From Prostheceraeus crozeri (Eukaryota; Platyhelminthes; Polycladida; Euryleptidae): DNA of 64,000 bases. Positions 45,424-55,776 of this stretch are shown here, piece after piece. How positions within the stretch are numbered: the first letter of the stretch is position 1; each line of letters opens with the position of its first letter. Both the position numbers and the translations under genes were made by a program. The notes beneath the pieces were generated by a model that made no database searches, was not told the DNA's origin, and saw nothing but the letters and a program-made list of their open reading frames with translations. The DNA is taken from NCBI GenBank assembly GCA_907163375.1, contig CAJQUW010011266.1, forward strand, positions 124,001 to 188,000, given 5' to 3'.

Positions 45424-46599
45424 ATGCCGAAATACAATAGTGTGAAGACCAGTTTCAAACTGTGTCAATGCCGGAAGATATTCCGAGCTGACGCCTTCAA
45501 GAAACACGCTTGCACTAGCAAGAAACAGATAGGGGTCGGTCGCTACTATTGCGGAGCCCACAAAGTCAGTCGCTTAAGTGAGCGGCTGGAGGATTGGCAC
45601 TCACAACACAGCGAGTGTCAAACAGGCGAAGTAGGCGAAGAAGAACGGAGTTCACTCTTCGCCACTGAGCTCCGTTCTTTGGAGCTACAATCTGCCAACG
45701 AGCAAGAACGGAGTTCACTCTTCACCACTGAGGCCACTGAGCTACAATCCGCCATTGAAGCGATTGCCGCTGTATCCTCGCTTAGTAGCGAGAGCTCGCT
45801 GTCCAGCAACGATAGTGAGGAGGAGGAGGAGGGAGAGCTACCGTCGCAACCTATCGAGGACGTCGACCTCGATCGCGAGACCCCTGCAGCCGTGACTGCG
45901 AGCGGAATTGAAACGCAATGTCGCAATTTTGTCAAACGCCCGCCGGTGATCGCCGAACGGGAGAAACTAAAGAAAGAGGTGGAGAAGTTGAAGGAGGAGG
46001 CCTTCTCATACAAGGCAAAGTATGAGGACCTAAAGAACGTGGTCGGAGAGATGAAGAAGGTGAAGGAGAGATTAAGCGAGCGGGATGGCGAGTTGGAGCA
46101 GGAGAGGCTGAAGACTCTCGAGGGGAAAGCCAGAGAAGAGGCCTTGCTAGCAGAGAGGGAAAGTAGGGAGAAGGAGATACGAAGGTTGAAGGAGGAAGTA
46201 GAGAGACTCCGTGTGCAGATGGCTAAGGTGGTCGAGACGAACCACGAGCTGCACCGTTCGGCGCAGCTGGTGGATCGCGATCGAAGGGTGCGTTCCAGCC
46301 GTCTGCACATCTCTATTAGAAAGGGGAGAGTAGCAGAAACTCCTCTCTTGTACGAGCGTGGAAGGGGGGAGAAATGCCACTCTCGGGTGAAGAAAGAAGT
46401 GGAGTGTCTACATTTCACCTTCGATCATCGTGATCCGATCTCGAATTTCCTTTATGAGGAAGCGTCCGAGAAGATCTGTAAGTAAAAATGACTAAATTAA
46501 AATGTAAGATGATAACTCACTACTTCTTTCTTTACAGACATCCAAGAGAAGCGACCACCCGCCCCGTTGCCGGAGCCGCAGTCGAAACGGCAAGCCTGA
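45424..46599 (+). CDS. Two-exon zinc-finger-like coiled-coil protein
   Basis: Coding exons 45424-46477 and 46538-46599 around a 60-bp GTAAGT...TTTACAG intron; 371 aa. N-terminal Cys/His clusters (LCQCRKIFRADAFKKHAC, YYCGAHKV...HSEC) are like zinc fingers; then an acidic Ser run (SSNDSEEEEEGEL), a long coiled coil (about residues 180-290, e.g. REKLKKEVEKLKEEAF) and a basic tail with short Pro-rich end. Same layout, splicing and leader as the element A gene at 15256-17007, so they are likely homologues although sequence identity is low. Function unknown; a DNA-binding regulator or structural protein is possible. Confidence 0.6.
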
Positions 46600-46790
46600 G
46601 TCCCTATCCCACACCCCGAGAACGCCACAAACGGTCCTTATGGGACCACCATGGGACAAGACATGATAGAACCTCCACGCGGTTTGCCCTGGGCAGTCTT
46701 TAGACTTGCGACAGTCTTTAGTCTGGCGAGTACTACCATTAAGTTGAATCTGCTATCAGTCAACTTGAACGTTGCGTCGCGTTAGAGGGG

Positions 46791-46798
46791 TATATAAA
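46791..46798 (+). promoter_or_regulatory. TATA box of the 46830 gene
   Basis: TATATAAA, 32 bases before ATG 46830. Confidence 0.6.
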
Positions 46799-46829
46799 CC
46801 ACTACCTCTCATTTCATTTCATTTCAATC

Positions 46830-47096
46830 ATGGAGACACCAAACGCTGCAGTCAGCTCTCCTCGCGGACCGCAGTTAAGACCGCGAAATTTATTTAATGA
46901 ATTTGCTAGAATAGAGGAGCAAGACAGAGTCCACAACAATCTTGCTCGGACTGGCAATGCGATGACAGCAAGTGTTGTCAATCCAATGGAATGGCGCTAC
47001 ATTCCACTCTACACTCACATGCCAACTAGCATGGAAGTCGACACTGCTGAGGTTGAACGGTTTCGACTCTCTCTCAGCAGAATCGGTATGAAGTGA
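46830..47096 (+). CDS. Small protein of unknown function
   Basis: 88 aa, METPNAAVSSPRGPQLRPR then an acidic/Arg middle (FNEFARIEEQDRVHNNL). Strong ATG context and a TATA box 32 bases upstream support it as a gene. No family recognised. It sits between direct repeats and before the - strand 47872 gene, the same general place as the 20150 gene in element A, but no similarity is visible. Confidence 0.45.
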   Translation: METPNAAVSSPRGPQLRPRNLFNEFARIEEQDRVHNNLARTGNAMTASVVNPMEWRYIPLYTHMPTSMEVDTAEVERFRLSLSRIGMK

Positions 47097-47871
47097 GATG
47101 ACGGTCACGAGAACGAACCACCGGCTCTGATAATGGCCACCATGGGGCAAGATTTGATAGAACCTCCTCGCCGTTTGCCCTGGGCAGTCTTTAGACTGGC
47201 GAATACCATCATTAAGTTGAATCTGGTATCAGTCAACTTGAACGTTGCAAATGAAGTTCGGTGTAATACTTGCATTCGACGGGCGTTCCTGTAAAGGGCG
47301 GCGGTGAAACCCGTAGCTATGTATATCGCAAGGGACATTCGGCAATGGTCAATCTTGTTAAACCTCTCTGCGTCATGTTTGCAAGTGATTGCCTCTGTTT
47401 CAACGTAGTATGCATTCGCGCCAGGGTGACATTTAGCCAGCTGTCGAAGGTTGCCTTATAAACTTTCCATTGTATACGTTATCAGAACCACGAGTTCTAC
47501 TTGTCTCTATCAATAAGACGAATTGATGAAATGGGAGGACACTCACGCGACAAAACGCGACAAAATACACTTCTCTCTTCCGTAGTCTAACAAGCTCTTT
47601 ACACATGGATCGCAGTCGATTGCTATCCCAGAATCATGTAAGCCATCTTAATTTTATTGAACACTATTTCATCTACCATTATCACTCATATGAAATGTTA
47701 TAAGATTTGCAAGTTAAACTAAGTGTGCTACTATTTCCAAATGAAAATGTATACATGGTTAAATCATCCACTGAAACCCCATTCAAGTAAGTCAGTATGA
47801 AAGCAAAGATAATACGAAATAAAAATTTATTATGGCATGTATTTCAAAAGGTCCTCATCGTCAATATCGTC

Positions 47872-48279
47872 TCAGAGTCTGACTTCACACAGATCGCAAA
47901 AAACGTCCACTTGCTTCAATCGTTCTTCTACCGCGAGCCTCACTTTGTCGATGTACTCCCACTCCGCCATAGTTCGTGGCTGGGAGTTAGGGGTGTACCA
48001 TTCCCATAATTGATGCAGGAATTTGGTGCTGGTGATCTCCATCACATCGTCAGTATCGTACTGCAGATACTTCCACCTCACGCCTGTTAAGTCGGGACAC
48101 TCCTTCTCACATACACTCTGCTTTTCGTCGTCCGCTGGTAATGTCAACTTTCTAATGTTGTCGAGTCGGTACACCTTCTCTACCTTCCCCTTCGTTGGAG
48201 CGTTTGGTGCAACGAGCGCCTTTGGTGATGAGCATGGAGAAGAGAATTTTGTGTTCGGTGTTTTTGGAGGGCTTGTCAT
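47872..48279 (-). CDS. Ser/Thr-Pro-rich small protein, function unknown
   Basis: 135 aa from ATG 48279. N-terminus MTSPPKTPNTKFSSPCSSPK is rich in SP/TP. Later LPADDEKQSVC resembles LEPDDEK of the 19623-19964 protein in element A. C-terminal half is helical and rich in Trp/Tyr (LHQLWEWYTP, AEWEYIDKVRLAVEERL) and ends in CDLC. No domain recognised. Faces away from PolB with TATA-like sequences (48376-48383) upstream. Confidence 0.45.
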   Translation of the reverse strand: MTSPPKTPNTKFSSPCSSPKALVAPNAPTKGKVEKVYRLDNIRKLTLPADDEKQSVCEKECPDLTGVRWKYLQYDTDDVMEITSTKFLHQLWEWYTPNSQPRTMAEWEYIDKVRLAVEERLKQVDVFCDLCEVRL

Positions 48280-48416
48280 GTTGACTGTGAATAATGACTT
48301 TGAAATGTTTCCTAATTCTTAAGTATAAACAAGCAACCAATCAAAATCAACAGCCAATGAATGATGAGCATGAAAGTATATATGTAAAGTGACATTCGTG
48401 TCATTTCACTCTGTCT

Positions 48417-48500
48417 TTGAGACGTATAAGTGAAGTGTTCTCTAGCGAATTCTGTTATTATTTGAGGCGTACAAGTGAACTGCTCTCTCGTGAATTCCAA
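48417..48500 (+). repeat. Short direct repeat upstream of PolB (element B)
   Basis: GAGACGTATAAGTGAAGTG...CTCTAGCGAATTC and GAGGCGTACAAGTGAACTG...CTCTCGTGAATTC, ~34 bp each, 45 bp apart, between a TATA-like box (48378) and PolB. Confidence 0.6.
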
Positions 48501-48745
48501 ATTTGAGACATATTATTTGAGTGAAGTCTCTATCTTGTTGAAGTATCAACCTTCAACTTGATTTCGTTGAAATGGTTAGTTGAAAATTTCTTCACTCATC
48601 TCCCTCAAACGTGTGGCTAATAGCATCTTCCTCAATTTCAGGCATCAACTTCATCACCAACTCCCTCCCTTCTCGAGGAAAGTTTAGAGTTGTTGAGTCA
48701 AGGTAGGTTGTAACAATACACTGAGACTTGAACAGAGATGATAGA

Positions 48746-51700
48746 ATGATTTCTCTTTCAGGTGATACCAGTCCCATCTCCAGCGAGTCGGATAACAACA
48801 GCGACTCCATGTCAACATTGTCGCGGGAATGCAACGATCGGGAATGTGCTGACTGTGGACACATCTTCACGAGGAAGCGTGATCTCGCCCGACACATCAA
48901 GCGAGGTGTTTGTAGACCTAAGTCAGCATCAATCTCCGAAGGTGGGGATGATTCTGTTAACGATGTCTCCTTTTCTTGCGATTTATGCATTCAGTCTTTT
49001 GAGTCACATTTTGAACTATCTTCACATAGACTTCGACATACACACAGTGAAGATACTAACAGCACCTCCTCTATCCGACTCTCTGAAGTGTTGACAAATA
49101 ATTTAGTGAGGAACTACCAGATAGAATCCTCAGAAACCATTACTAACTTTGAAGAATGGTTTCATCAAAATTCATCTTTGATTGGTGCGCTCTTCAACAA
49201 TTTAGTCAATTTTAGAATGAAGGCGCTTATCTATCTCAAAATAAAATATGCAAAAATCAACCACCATACTGGTGAAATAGTAGAGAGGTTGGAGTTTCAC
49301 ATACCCTCCTCTCCTGCAACCGAAGTTGTAGACTGCGAGTCTTGGATAAATTTTCATATCCAAGGGTTAAAATTAAACATAGATAAATTTAACGAGCGTG
49401 ATAGTGGTCTCGTTTTTGATGGTATTGAGACCGCCATGATGAAAATCACTTTATTGGAGAACTACTCTGGACGAGGCTCCTTTAAACTTCCGAAAAATTT
49501 AAAAAATAAAGCAGCAGTCATTTCTGTAGATTGCGAATCGCAATGTTTTAAGTATGTCGTCCTCTCCATTCTCCACTATAATGATGAACAATATAGCCGA
49601 TACCGTAAGAGTAAGTATCAACAGTGGGAGAATGAATTAAAGTTTGATGACTGCAATAGTGAAGATATGAAAATTAAAGATATAGAAAAATTTGAAAAAT
49701 TGAACAACATCAAAATAGTTCTCCATGTCTGGGAAAAGGGATTGAAGGGTGTCCGCTACAACTCCCGTTCGAGTTGTTATGATCACGTTGTCAACTGTTT
49801 ATTAGTAAGACAGGATGATAGTGAGGAATGGCACTACTGCGGTATTCCCAAAATTTCTCGCTTATACCACCACTTAAGAAATTCTAGCTCATCAGAGATT
49901 TATTACTGTGACAGATGCATTCGGAACTTTAGGAGTAAAAATAGATTTGAAACTCATTACGAATGGTGTAAGCGAGGTAAACTACAAATGGAGCGCATGC
50001 CCAAAGATAAGGAGTTTTCATATAGAGAGAATGGCGATGAGCTAAGTCCTCTTCGTGTCATCTATGTTGACATCGAATGCTATATCGATGATAACACCCA
50101 TCGAGCAGCAGCCATTTCCTGCTATGAAGTATGGCATGACCATTTCCAAAATAGAAAAAATAAAATGCAAGTCTGGCAAGGTGAGGATTGTATTTACCAA
50201 TTCCTACAATTCCTCAAACAGGCTGTAAAATTTCAACAAAAGTATGATGGTGAACTCTATCGCAGATCATTGCATATGACAGCAGATGATCAAGCAAAAT
50301 TTGATAGTTGCAACGTTTGCCTCAGATGTAGTAAAACATTTGATGATGATAAGATTAAGAAAGTGCGCGACCATGATCACATCACTGGTAAATTTAGAAA
50401 CGCACTATGTTCAAAATGCAATTTTTCACTTAGGATGAAACGGCGTACATTACCCGTCATTTTCCATAATTTCAAGGGCTACGACAGCCATATGATAATA
50501 AAAGGAGGTTTAGGTCAAATGAAAGAGTGGAAGCTTGATGTAATAGCACAAACGAGAGAGAAGTTTATTACCATGACAGCAAAAGTGCCTGTTAATAAAA
50601 CTAAAGAAAATAAGACGGTCTATTTTGATATAAAATTTTTAGATTCCTACCAATTTATGACTGCATCACTGGCCTCTCTCGTACAAAGTCTAAAGTCTCT
50701 TCCACTAACACAAAATCTTAAGAAACAATATCCAAATCTAACCGATGAAGTCATCACACGGAAAGGAGTCTTTCCATATGCATATTTTGATGCGATTAGT
50801 AAACTCGGCGAGACTTCTCTTCCGCCCATAGATAAATTTAAAAATGATTTGACCGGCGCAGAATGTAAGACCGAAGATTATGATCATGCACAAGATGCAT
50901 GGATAAAATTTGACTGCCATGCATTTGGCGAATATATGATTGCCTATCTCAAGTTAAATGTGTTTTTGCTGGCTGATGTATTTCAGGAGTTTCGACGAGT
51001 GGCATTAGAAGAAGATAAGTTAGATCCCGTCCACTTCTTTGTCAGTCTGCCAGCCATGTCATTTAAGTCTGCTTTTAAAATGACTGGTGAGACCATTCAT
51101 CTCTTACAAGATCCAGAGATGTATAATTTATTTGAGCGAGGAATTCGCCGTGGTCTCACATTTGTAAATAAACATAGGTTAAAATCAAAACTAGTAGGCA
51201 ATGATCAGAATCATCTTAAGTATTATGACCAAAATGATTTATATGGTAGTTCACTATCCAAACCACTCCCTCACTCTGAGTTTAGCTGGTTAGATGATAG
51301 TGAAATTCAGCATCTCTCCAACCCTTCTAACATACTAGCAATTCCAGATGAAGGTGATTGGGGTTATTATTTTGAGATAGATCTAATCTATCCAAATAAT
51401 ATTAAACATAAAACCGTAGATTTTCCACTCGCACCCGAATCAGGTGAAGTGAGCAAAGATATGTTTTCCGACTTTATGAAACAATTTCATAAAAATTTAG
51501 AATCATGCGGTCAACCCGACTATAAGCCTTGCCGCAAACTTTTACTCACCCAATATGATAAGGAAAACTATCTAGTTCACTATAGCATCTTAAAATTTTA
51601 TTTAGAAATGGGTATGATTTTAAAAAGAGTTCACAGCATTATTAAATTTAGACAAAAAGCCTTCCTCAAACCATATATTGATAGAAACAGCCAGAAACGT

Positions 51701-52577
51701 GCACTAGCCCAAAATAATTTTGAAAAGGATTTTTATAAGTATAAGAATAATAGTCTATTTGGTAAGACGATGGAGGATGTTAGAAAATGTGTAAACTATA
51801 AAACTAGTCAATGATGTTACAAAATTTAAGAAATTGGTTTCATCACCTCTATTCATCGATAGAGACATTATCGATGAGGACCTTGTAGGTGTTAAAATGA
51901 TAAAATCTGAAGTTGAGTTGTGCAAGCCCATCTATATTGCCCAAGCTGTACTAGATTACTCTAAGCTTGAAATGTACCAACTCTTTTATAAAATACTAAA
52001 ACCATGTCCTCTCGTAAAAGAGGTTCGCTTGCTGGGTGGTGATACAGATAGTTTCTTCTTAGGTATTACCACTCAAAAAGATTTAAATTTCAATGAAGTA
52101 GGAAAATCTTTAGAAAGATATTTTGATACATCAAACTATCCTACTGATCACCCACTCTACTCCATCAAAAATAGGGCAAAACTTGGCTGCTTTAAGGATG
52201 AGACAGCAGGGAAGAAAATAGATGAAATGATTCTCTTCCGCCCAAAAATGTACAGTATGAAATTAAGGGATAGCGACGATAGTATTAAGCGCGCTAAAGG
52301 CATATCAAGATCATTGGTCTCTAACATGAAACATAAAAATTTCAGGGAAGCCTATAGAAATAAAAATATAACGTTTGTCAATATGACAATCTTAAAATCT
52401 AAGTCGCATCAGATCAAAACTCATACTTTTAGGAAATGGGTGCTTTCAGCATGGGAGGATAAGAGGTGCTGGTTAGAACATAACATATCTCTTCCACATG
52501 GACATCCTGACACAAACATACCACCACGCAAAAGAATTAAACTCACACTACCACATTCAGGAGACGTCTTAGCATAA
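48746..52577 (+). CDS. Protein-primed DNA polymerase B, element B (frameshifted, ExoIII Asp to Asn)
   Basis: The frame opens before ATG 48746; a donor (AAG|GTAGGT, 48699) and acceptor (TTTCTCTTTCAG, 48761) suggest a 5' intron and a start at ATG 48809. Order: zinc fingers (CADCGHIF, CDLCIQSF, CDRCIRNF), N-terminal domain, a conserved Cys/His stretch (CFKYVVLSILHY ... WHYCGIPKI), ExoI (VIYVDIECY), ExoII (HNFKGYDSH), ExoIII (YLKLNVFLL), PolA (YDQNDLYGSS), PolB (KNNSLFGKTME), then after a frameshift PolC (GGDTDSFF) and RPKMYS. The frame breaks in an A4 run at 51800-51803; a second frame from 51834 continues. ExoIII carries Asn (AAT 50957-50959) where element A has Asp, predicting weak or no proofreading. 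Confidence 0.9.
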
Positions 52578-52726
52578 TCATCCTTAACTTAGTATTTTCA
52601 TGTTGATTTCTGTAGATAAACATTGCTGTTTTATGTATCGCTTTAGATTGCACTTCCTTGTGAATATATGCCTACAGTCAGCTCATTCCCCCTATATCTG
52701 TGAAAAGACTTTTTCATATACATATT

Positions 52727-52740
52727 TTTATTTCAATAAA
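52727..52740. terminator. Back-to-back polyadenylation signals
   Basis: TTTATT (AATAAA on the - strand) at 52727-52732 and AATAAA on the + strand at 52735-52740 serve the penton gene and PolB, which converge here, as in element A. Confidence 0.65.
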
Positions 52741-52755
52741 CATATCACAATGACT

Positions 52756-54222
52756 TCACTTTGTTTTCCGAAACACTAAAGTTACGAGGGATTTAGTATC
52801 TTTCACATGGATGCACTCATGTAGACCATTTGTAATTTTGATAGAAATAGAGGGTATAGTTTGTTTGATAACAGGATGGTAGAAAATAGGTTGAAACATC
52901 TTCTTGACTATTCCATATAGAGCATCCTTATCATGAATGAAATCACGTAAAATGTGTTCTTTTCCCTCGCCAACCGAAATAGGTAGAATCAAATCACTTT
53001 GAATGTAAAGGTGTTGTTCATGTTTATCAAGTGTCATTGGTGTTTCTATACCAATCGTATACGCAGCAGTAAACATATTTTGTAGCATTGAAAAACCAAT
53101 GAGTTTTTTCAAATTTTTACTCAATTGACATTGAATGTCATCACCCAGTTTCAGAACAACGCGTTGATTTTCAATTGAAAACGAAATGTGGTGTGTCTTT
53201 ACATCATAATTACTTTTCATCGCATGCTTCAACTTCTGTTGTATATAAGGATTTACTACATGAATGAAGCTTTCAACTGTATGATATAGACGCGGCATTA
53301 TATTGATAGCAACTTTAGATTCTTGATAAGACTGGTAAATTTTCTTGATGCAATCACCATAGATGTCCACCCACCATTCATCTTTAACTGAATCAGCTTT
53401 AGTGTGATATTCATGAGAAGCATACACCAGACCGCTTCCAATAATAGGTGTATAATGTCTTACAAAATGACGCAAAGTTGGAGAGAAATAATCTGCAAGT
53501 TTGTCATTATATTTCTGAATAACCAACTTATTTTTGTCCGCCATAATTTTCTCTCCATACTTCTTACCCACAGTCTCATTCCATCGTTTTACTAACTCAA
53601 TAAGTGATAAAGGTTGAACACCACGCTTTTTCAAAATGATGCGTTCTTCGCATTCTACAACATCTTCATCAAATATTTTAAATCTATAATGAAATTTGTT
53701 GATTCGATTTGAATAAACTTTTTTAACATTTGCAGTAGCAATTGACGTTAGATGTAGTCCATGACCAAAACCGAGATGTGGATAGAATTCATTATCCAAC
53801 CTCAGTGTAAGACCTTTAGTAAAAGAATGAAAGCGACGGAACTGTCTCCCACTCCAATGATAGATAGTAAACTCATAAACTTTCTGATCCTTATTCTTCA
53901 TGATGGAAGTATTACCACTGTTGAATGCCTTAATAATTTTCTCATTCCCAAATGGACCATAATAATCTGATTTTATCTGAATCCATTCATAGTTCCACTT
54001 TCCATCTGACGTTAAATTGTATGGGAACTGGAATGCATTATTCATCGTTATTCCATCATGGGTGCGAGGAGTCAATATCATTTCTTCCACATCATTCACA
54101 TTCTGAATATTGCTATCATAGCAAATACTAGAAACGCCAACCTCCCATTCACCTTCTAAATGTAGTGAACGATTTAATTCTACTCGATAGTCTGATGGTT
54201 TATTTTTGGAAAATTCATCCAT
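52756..54222 (-). CDS. Penton-type minor capsid protein
   Basis: 488 aa from ATG 54222. Homologous to the element A protein at 6072-7685 through NKPSDYRVEL, the middle with KKLIGF, and the C-terminus (DLILPISVGE, ISIKITNGLHEC). In frame upstream of the ATG, at 54223-54252, the DNA still codes FLIYLPSNAS, matching FNIILPSNSN at the start of the element A protein, but without an ATG. So the original start was lost and ATG 54222 is a later in-frame Met. Role: single-jelly-roll vertex protein. Confidence 0.8.
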   Translation of the reverse strand: MDEFSKNKPSDYRVELNRSLHLEGEWEVGVSSICYDSNIQNVNDVEEMILTPRTHDGITMNNAFQFPYNLTSDGKWNYEWIQIKSDYYGPFGNEKIIKAFNSGNTSIMKNKDQKVYEFTIYHWSGRQFRRFHSFTKGLTLRLDNEFYPHLGFGHGLHLTSIATANVKKVYSNRINKFHYRFKIFDEDVVECEERIILKKRGVQPLSLIELVKRWNETVGKKYGEKIMADKNKLVIQKYNDKLADYFSPTLRHFVRHYTPIIGSGLVYASHEYHTKADSVKDEWWVDIYGDCIKKIYQSYQESKVAINIMPRLYHTVESFIHVVNPYIQQKLKHAMKSNYDVKTHHISFSIENQRVVLKLGDDIQCQLSKNLKKLIGFSMLQNMFTAAYTIGIETPMTLDKHEQHLYIQSDLILPISVGEGKEHILRDFIHDKDALYGIVKKMFQPIFYHPVIKQTIPSISIKITNGLHECIHVKDTKSLVTLVFRKTK

Positions 54223-54245
54223 AGAAGCATTACTGGGTAAGTAGA

Positions 54246-55277
54246 TTAGAAACGAGTCCTTATTTCATCCATAAAATCAACATAACTGCGCATAAATTGA
54301 TCCGCAGCAAAATCTGGTTTGTAGGGTGGACCAGGATGACTCACACCATTTACACGTAAAGCAATTTCACTTAACTGATTGTGTTTAAAATTGACAGGAT
54401 TCTTCTTTATATTACCATTAAATGCATCATTTTCAACCATTGCCACCATGAGGAGCTTCGGTGCTTCCGATGGAAAGAGGCCATCTTTCATGAAACTCTT
54501 TTGATCTTTCGGAATTGTAAAGGTGAGAAGCTTTGTATGCTGAACGGGGTAAATGGCATTTTGGCGGTTAAGACCTTCAGCATGCCCTCTAATGACACTT
54601 GGATTCGGTACTACTCGACGAATGTAAAGTACAATATCTTCCACATGAATTCTAAAATTGTCAACTTTAGCAAATGCATTCAGCGCAAATTCAGGCTTAT
54701 TCAATGTCAGCTTGAGTCGCATGCTGGTATTACAGAGTAAATACTTTGACTGTCTATAGAAGTCTAAATTCAGCGGACCATATAGCTGACATACTTTACT
54801 ATCTTTAATCATAGCAGATCGCTTTACAAAGCCATTGTTTGTTTCAGCATCAAACTTTCCTGCTTCATCTCTGTACCATTCCATGGCTTCCATATGACTT
54901 TTTTGTGCTGCTGGATGAAACTGTGATACATGATTTAAATATGATTTATAAGGATAATCGCTTTGACCACCTTCCACCTGCTGCTCTCCAATCGTTAGAG
55001 AAACATCGCGAAGCAATGTAGTCAATGGTAAATTGTTCAGTCCAACTTTATGTGTATCGTCAATAGCATTTCCATCTGCTTGCTGAATTCTAAACCTCAA
55101 ATCAACCATCGCATAACTCAAATCGATGTAGTCATCACTACCACCAGGAATAACAAATTCAATGGAGCCAGCATTCTCAGCTGTTCGAGGATGATAATCT
55201 ACAATACTTGAACTAAGAATATCTGTCTGTATGGCCTGTTGATCAAACAAACAAAACCCGGAAGTTTTACACTCCAT
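54246..55277 (-). CDS. Major capsid protein, C-terminally truncated
   Basis: 343 aa against 428 in element A. Starts with the same pattern (FCLFDQQAIQTDILSSSIVDY), then GGSDDYIDLS and DTHKVGLNNLPLTTLL. It ends at VDFMDEIRTRF, where the element A protein has ~90 more residues forming the last strands of the second jelly roll. The stop lies inside the penton start region, so a deletion removed the C-terminus and probably everything between the two genes, including any protease. Likely non-functional. Confidence 0.82.
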   Translation of the reverse strand: MECKTSGFCLFDQQAIQTDILSSSIVDYHPRTAENAGSIEFVIPGGSDDYIDLSYAMVDLRFRIQQADGNAIDDTHKVGLNNLPLTTLLRDVSLTIGEQQVEGGQSDYPYKSYLNHVSQFHPAAQKSHMEAMEWYRDEAGKFDAETNNGFVKRSAMIKDSKVCQLYGPLNLDFYRQSKYLLCNTSMRLKLTLNKPEFALNAFAKVDNFRIHVEDIVLYIRRVVPNPSVIRGHAEGLNRQNAIYPVQHTKLLTFTIPKDQKSFMKDGLFPSEAPKLLMVAMVENDAFNGNIKKNPVNFKHNQLSEIALRVNGVSHPGPPYKPDFAADQFMRSYVDFMDEIRTRF

Positions 55278-55279
55278 GA

Positions 55280-55735
55280 TTAGAAGTTATGGCAGCGTCG
55301 TCGTTTAGCGCCTGATGAATGATTAGAGCCTCTGCGACGTTTGCGTGAATGCCTTTTGACTGAAGATCGCACCTTACCAGCTCCGCGATGTTTCCTTCTT
55401 CCTTTATTCATTCGTTTAGGCGATGTCTTTCCTTGAGTAACACCAGCAAAGGTCTGCTTCAATGTTTTTAGACCGCGTTCCTTCCCACGATTCAACAAAC
55501 TGCTCTTAAAACTTCTACCTCTGGAAAGATCACTAGCAACATCACCAGCAAAGCCAACGGCATTACTTAAAACATTTCGTTTTAAAGATCTTCCGACATT
55601 GGATATGTGAGGTGCTACAACAGATTTCAGTGCACAAAGTATGCTACCTCCACGTTGGCGGCGAGCGCCAATGTAAATTTGTCCTCCACCACTTACATAG
55701 GAGGGTCGTGAATAAAATGAGGCAGTTGGATTCAT
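55280..55735 (-). CDS. Basic core-like virion protein
   Basis: 151 aa. N-terminal FYSRPSYVSGGG, Gly site RQRGGSI, a hydrophobic/amphipathic helix, then a very basic C-terminus (KRHSRKRRRGSN, AKRRRCHNF). Homologue of 7729-8205 in element A. Two bases from the major capsid gene. Confidence 0.7.
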   Translation of the reverse strand: MNPTASFYSRPSYVSGGGQIYIGARRQRGGSILCALKSVVAPHISNVGRSLKRNVLSNAVGFAGDVASDLSRGRSFKSSLLNRGKERGLKTLKQTFAGVTQGKTSPKRMNKGRRKHRGAGKVRSSVKRHSRKRRRGSNHSSGAKRRRCHNF

Positions 55736-55776
55736 AGCTCAAACCCTAAACATTGTTAGTTACAACTTTGCATGAA

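Larger units (their letters stand above)
46645..47250 (+). repeat. ~115-bp direct repeats flanking the 46830 gene
   Basis: 46645-46776 and 47141-47247 share GATAGAACCTCC, CCGTTTGCCCTGGGCAGTC and TAAGTTGAATCTG...CAACTTGAACGTTGC with ~90% identity. The first copy ends at the TATA box of the 46830 gene; the second has no TATA after it. Confidence 0.75.

Noticed and set aside
45618-46418. 266-codon - strand ORF
   Set aside because: Ser/Phe-rich antisense shadow of the coiled-coil gene.
48592-48990. - strand ORF at the PolB start of element B
   Set aside because: Antisense shadow of the polymerase zinc-finger region.
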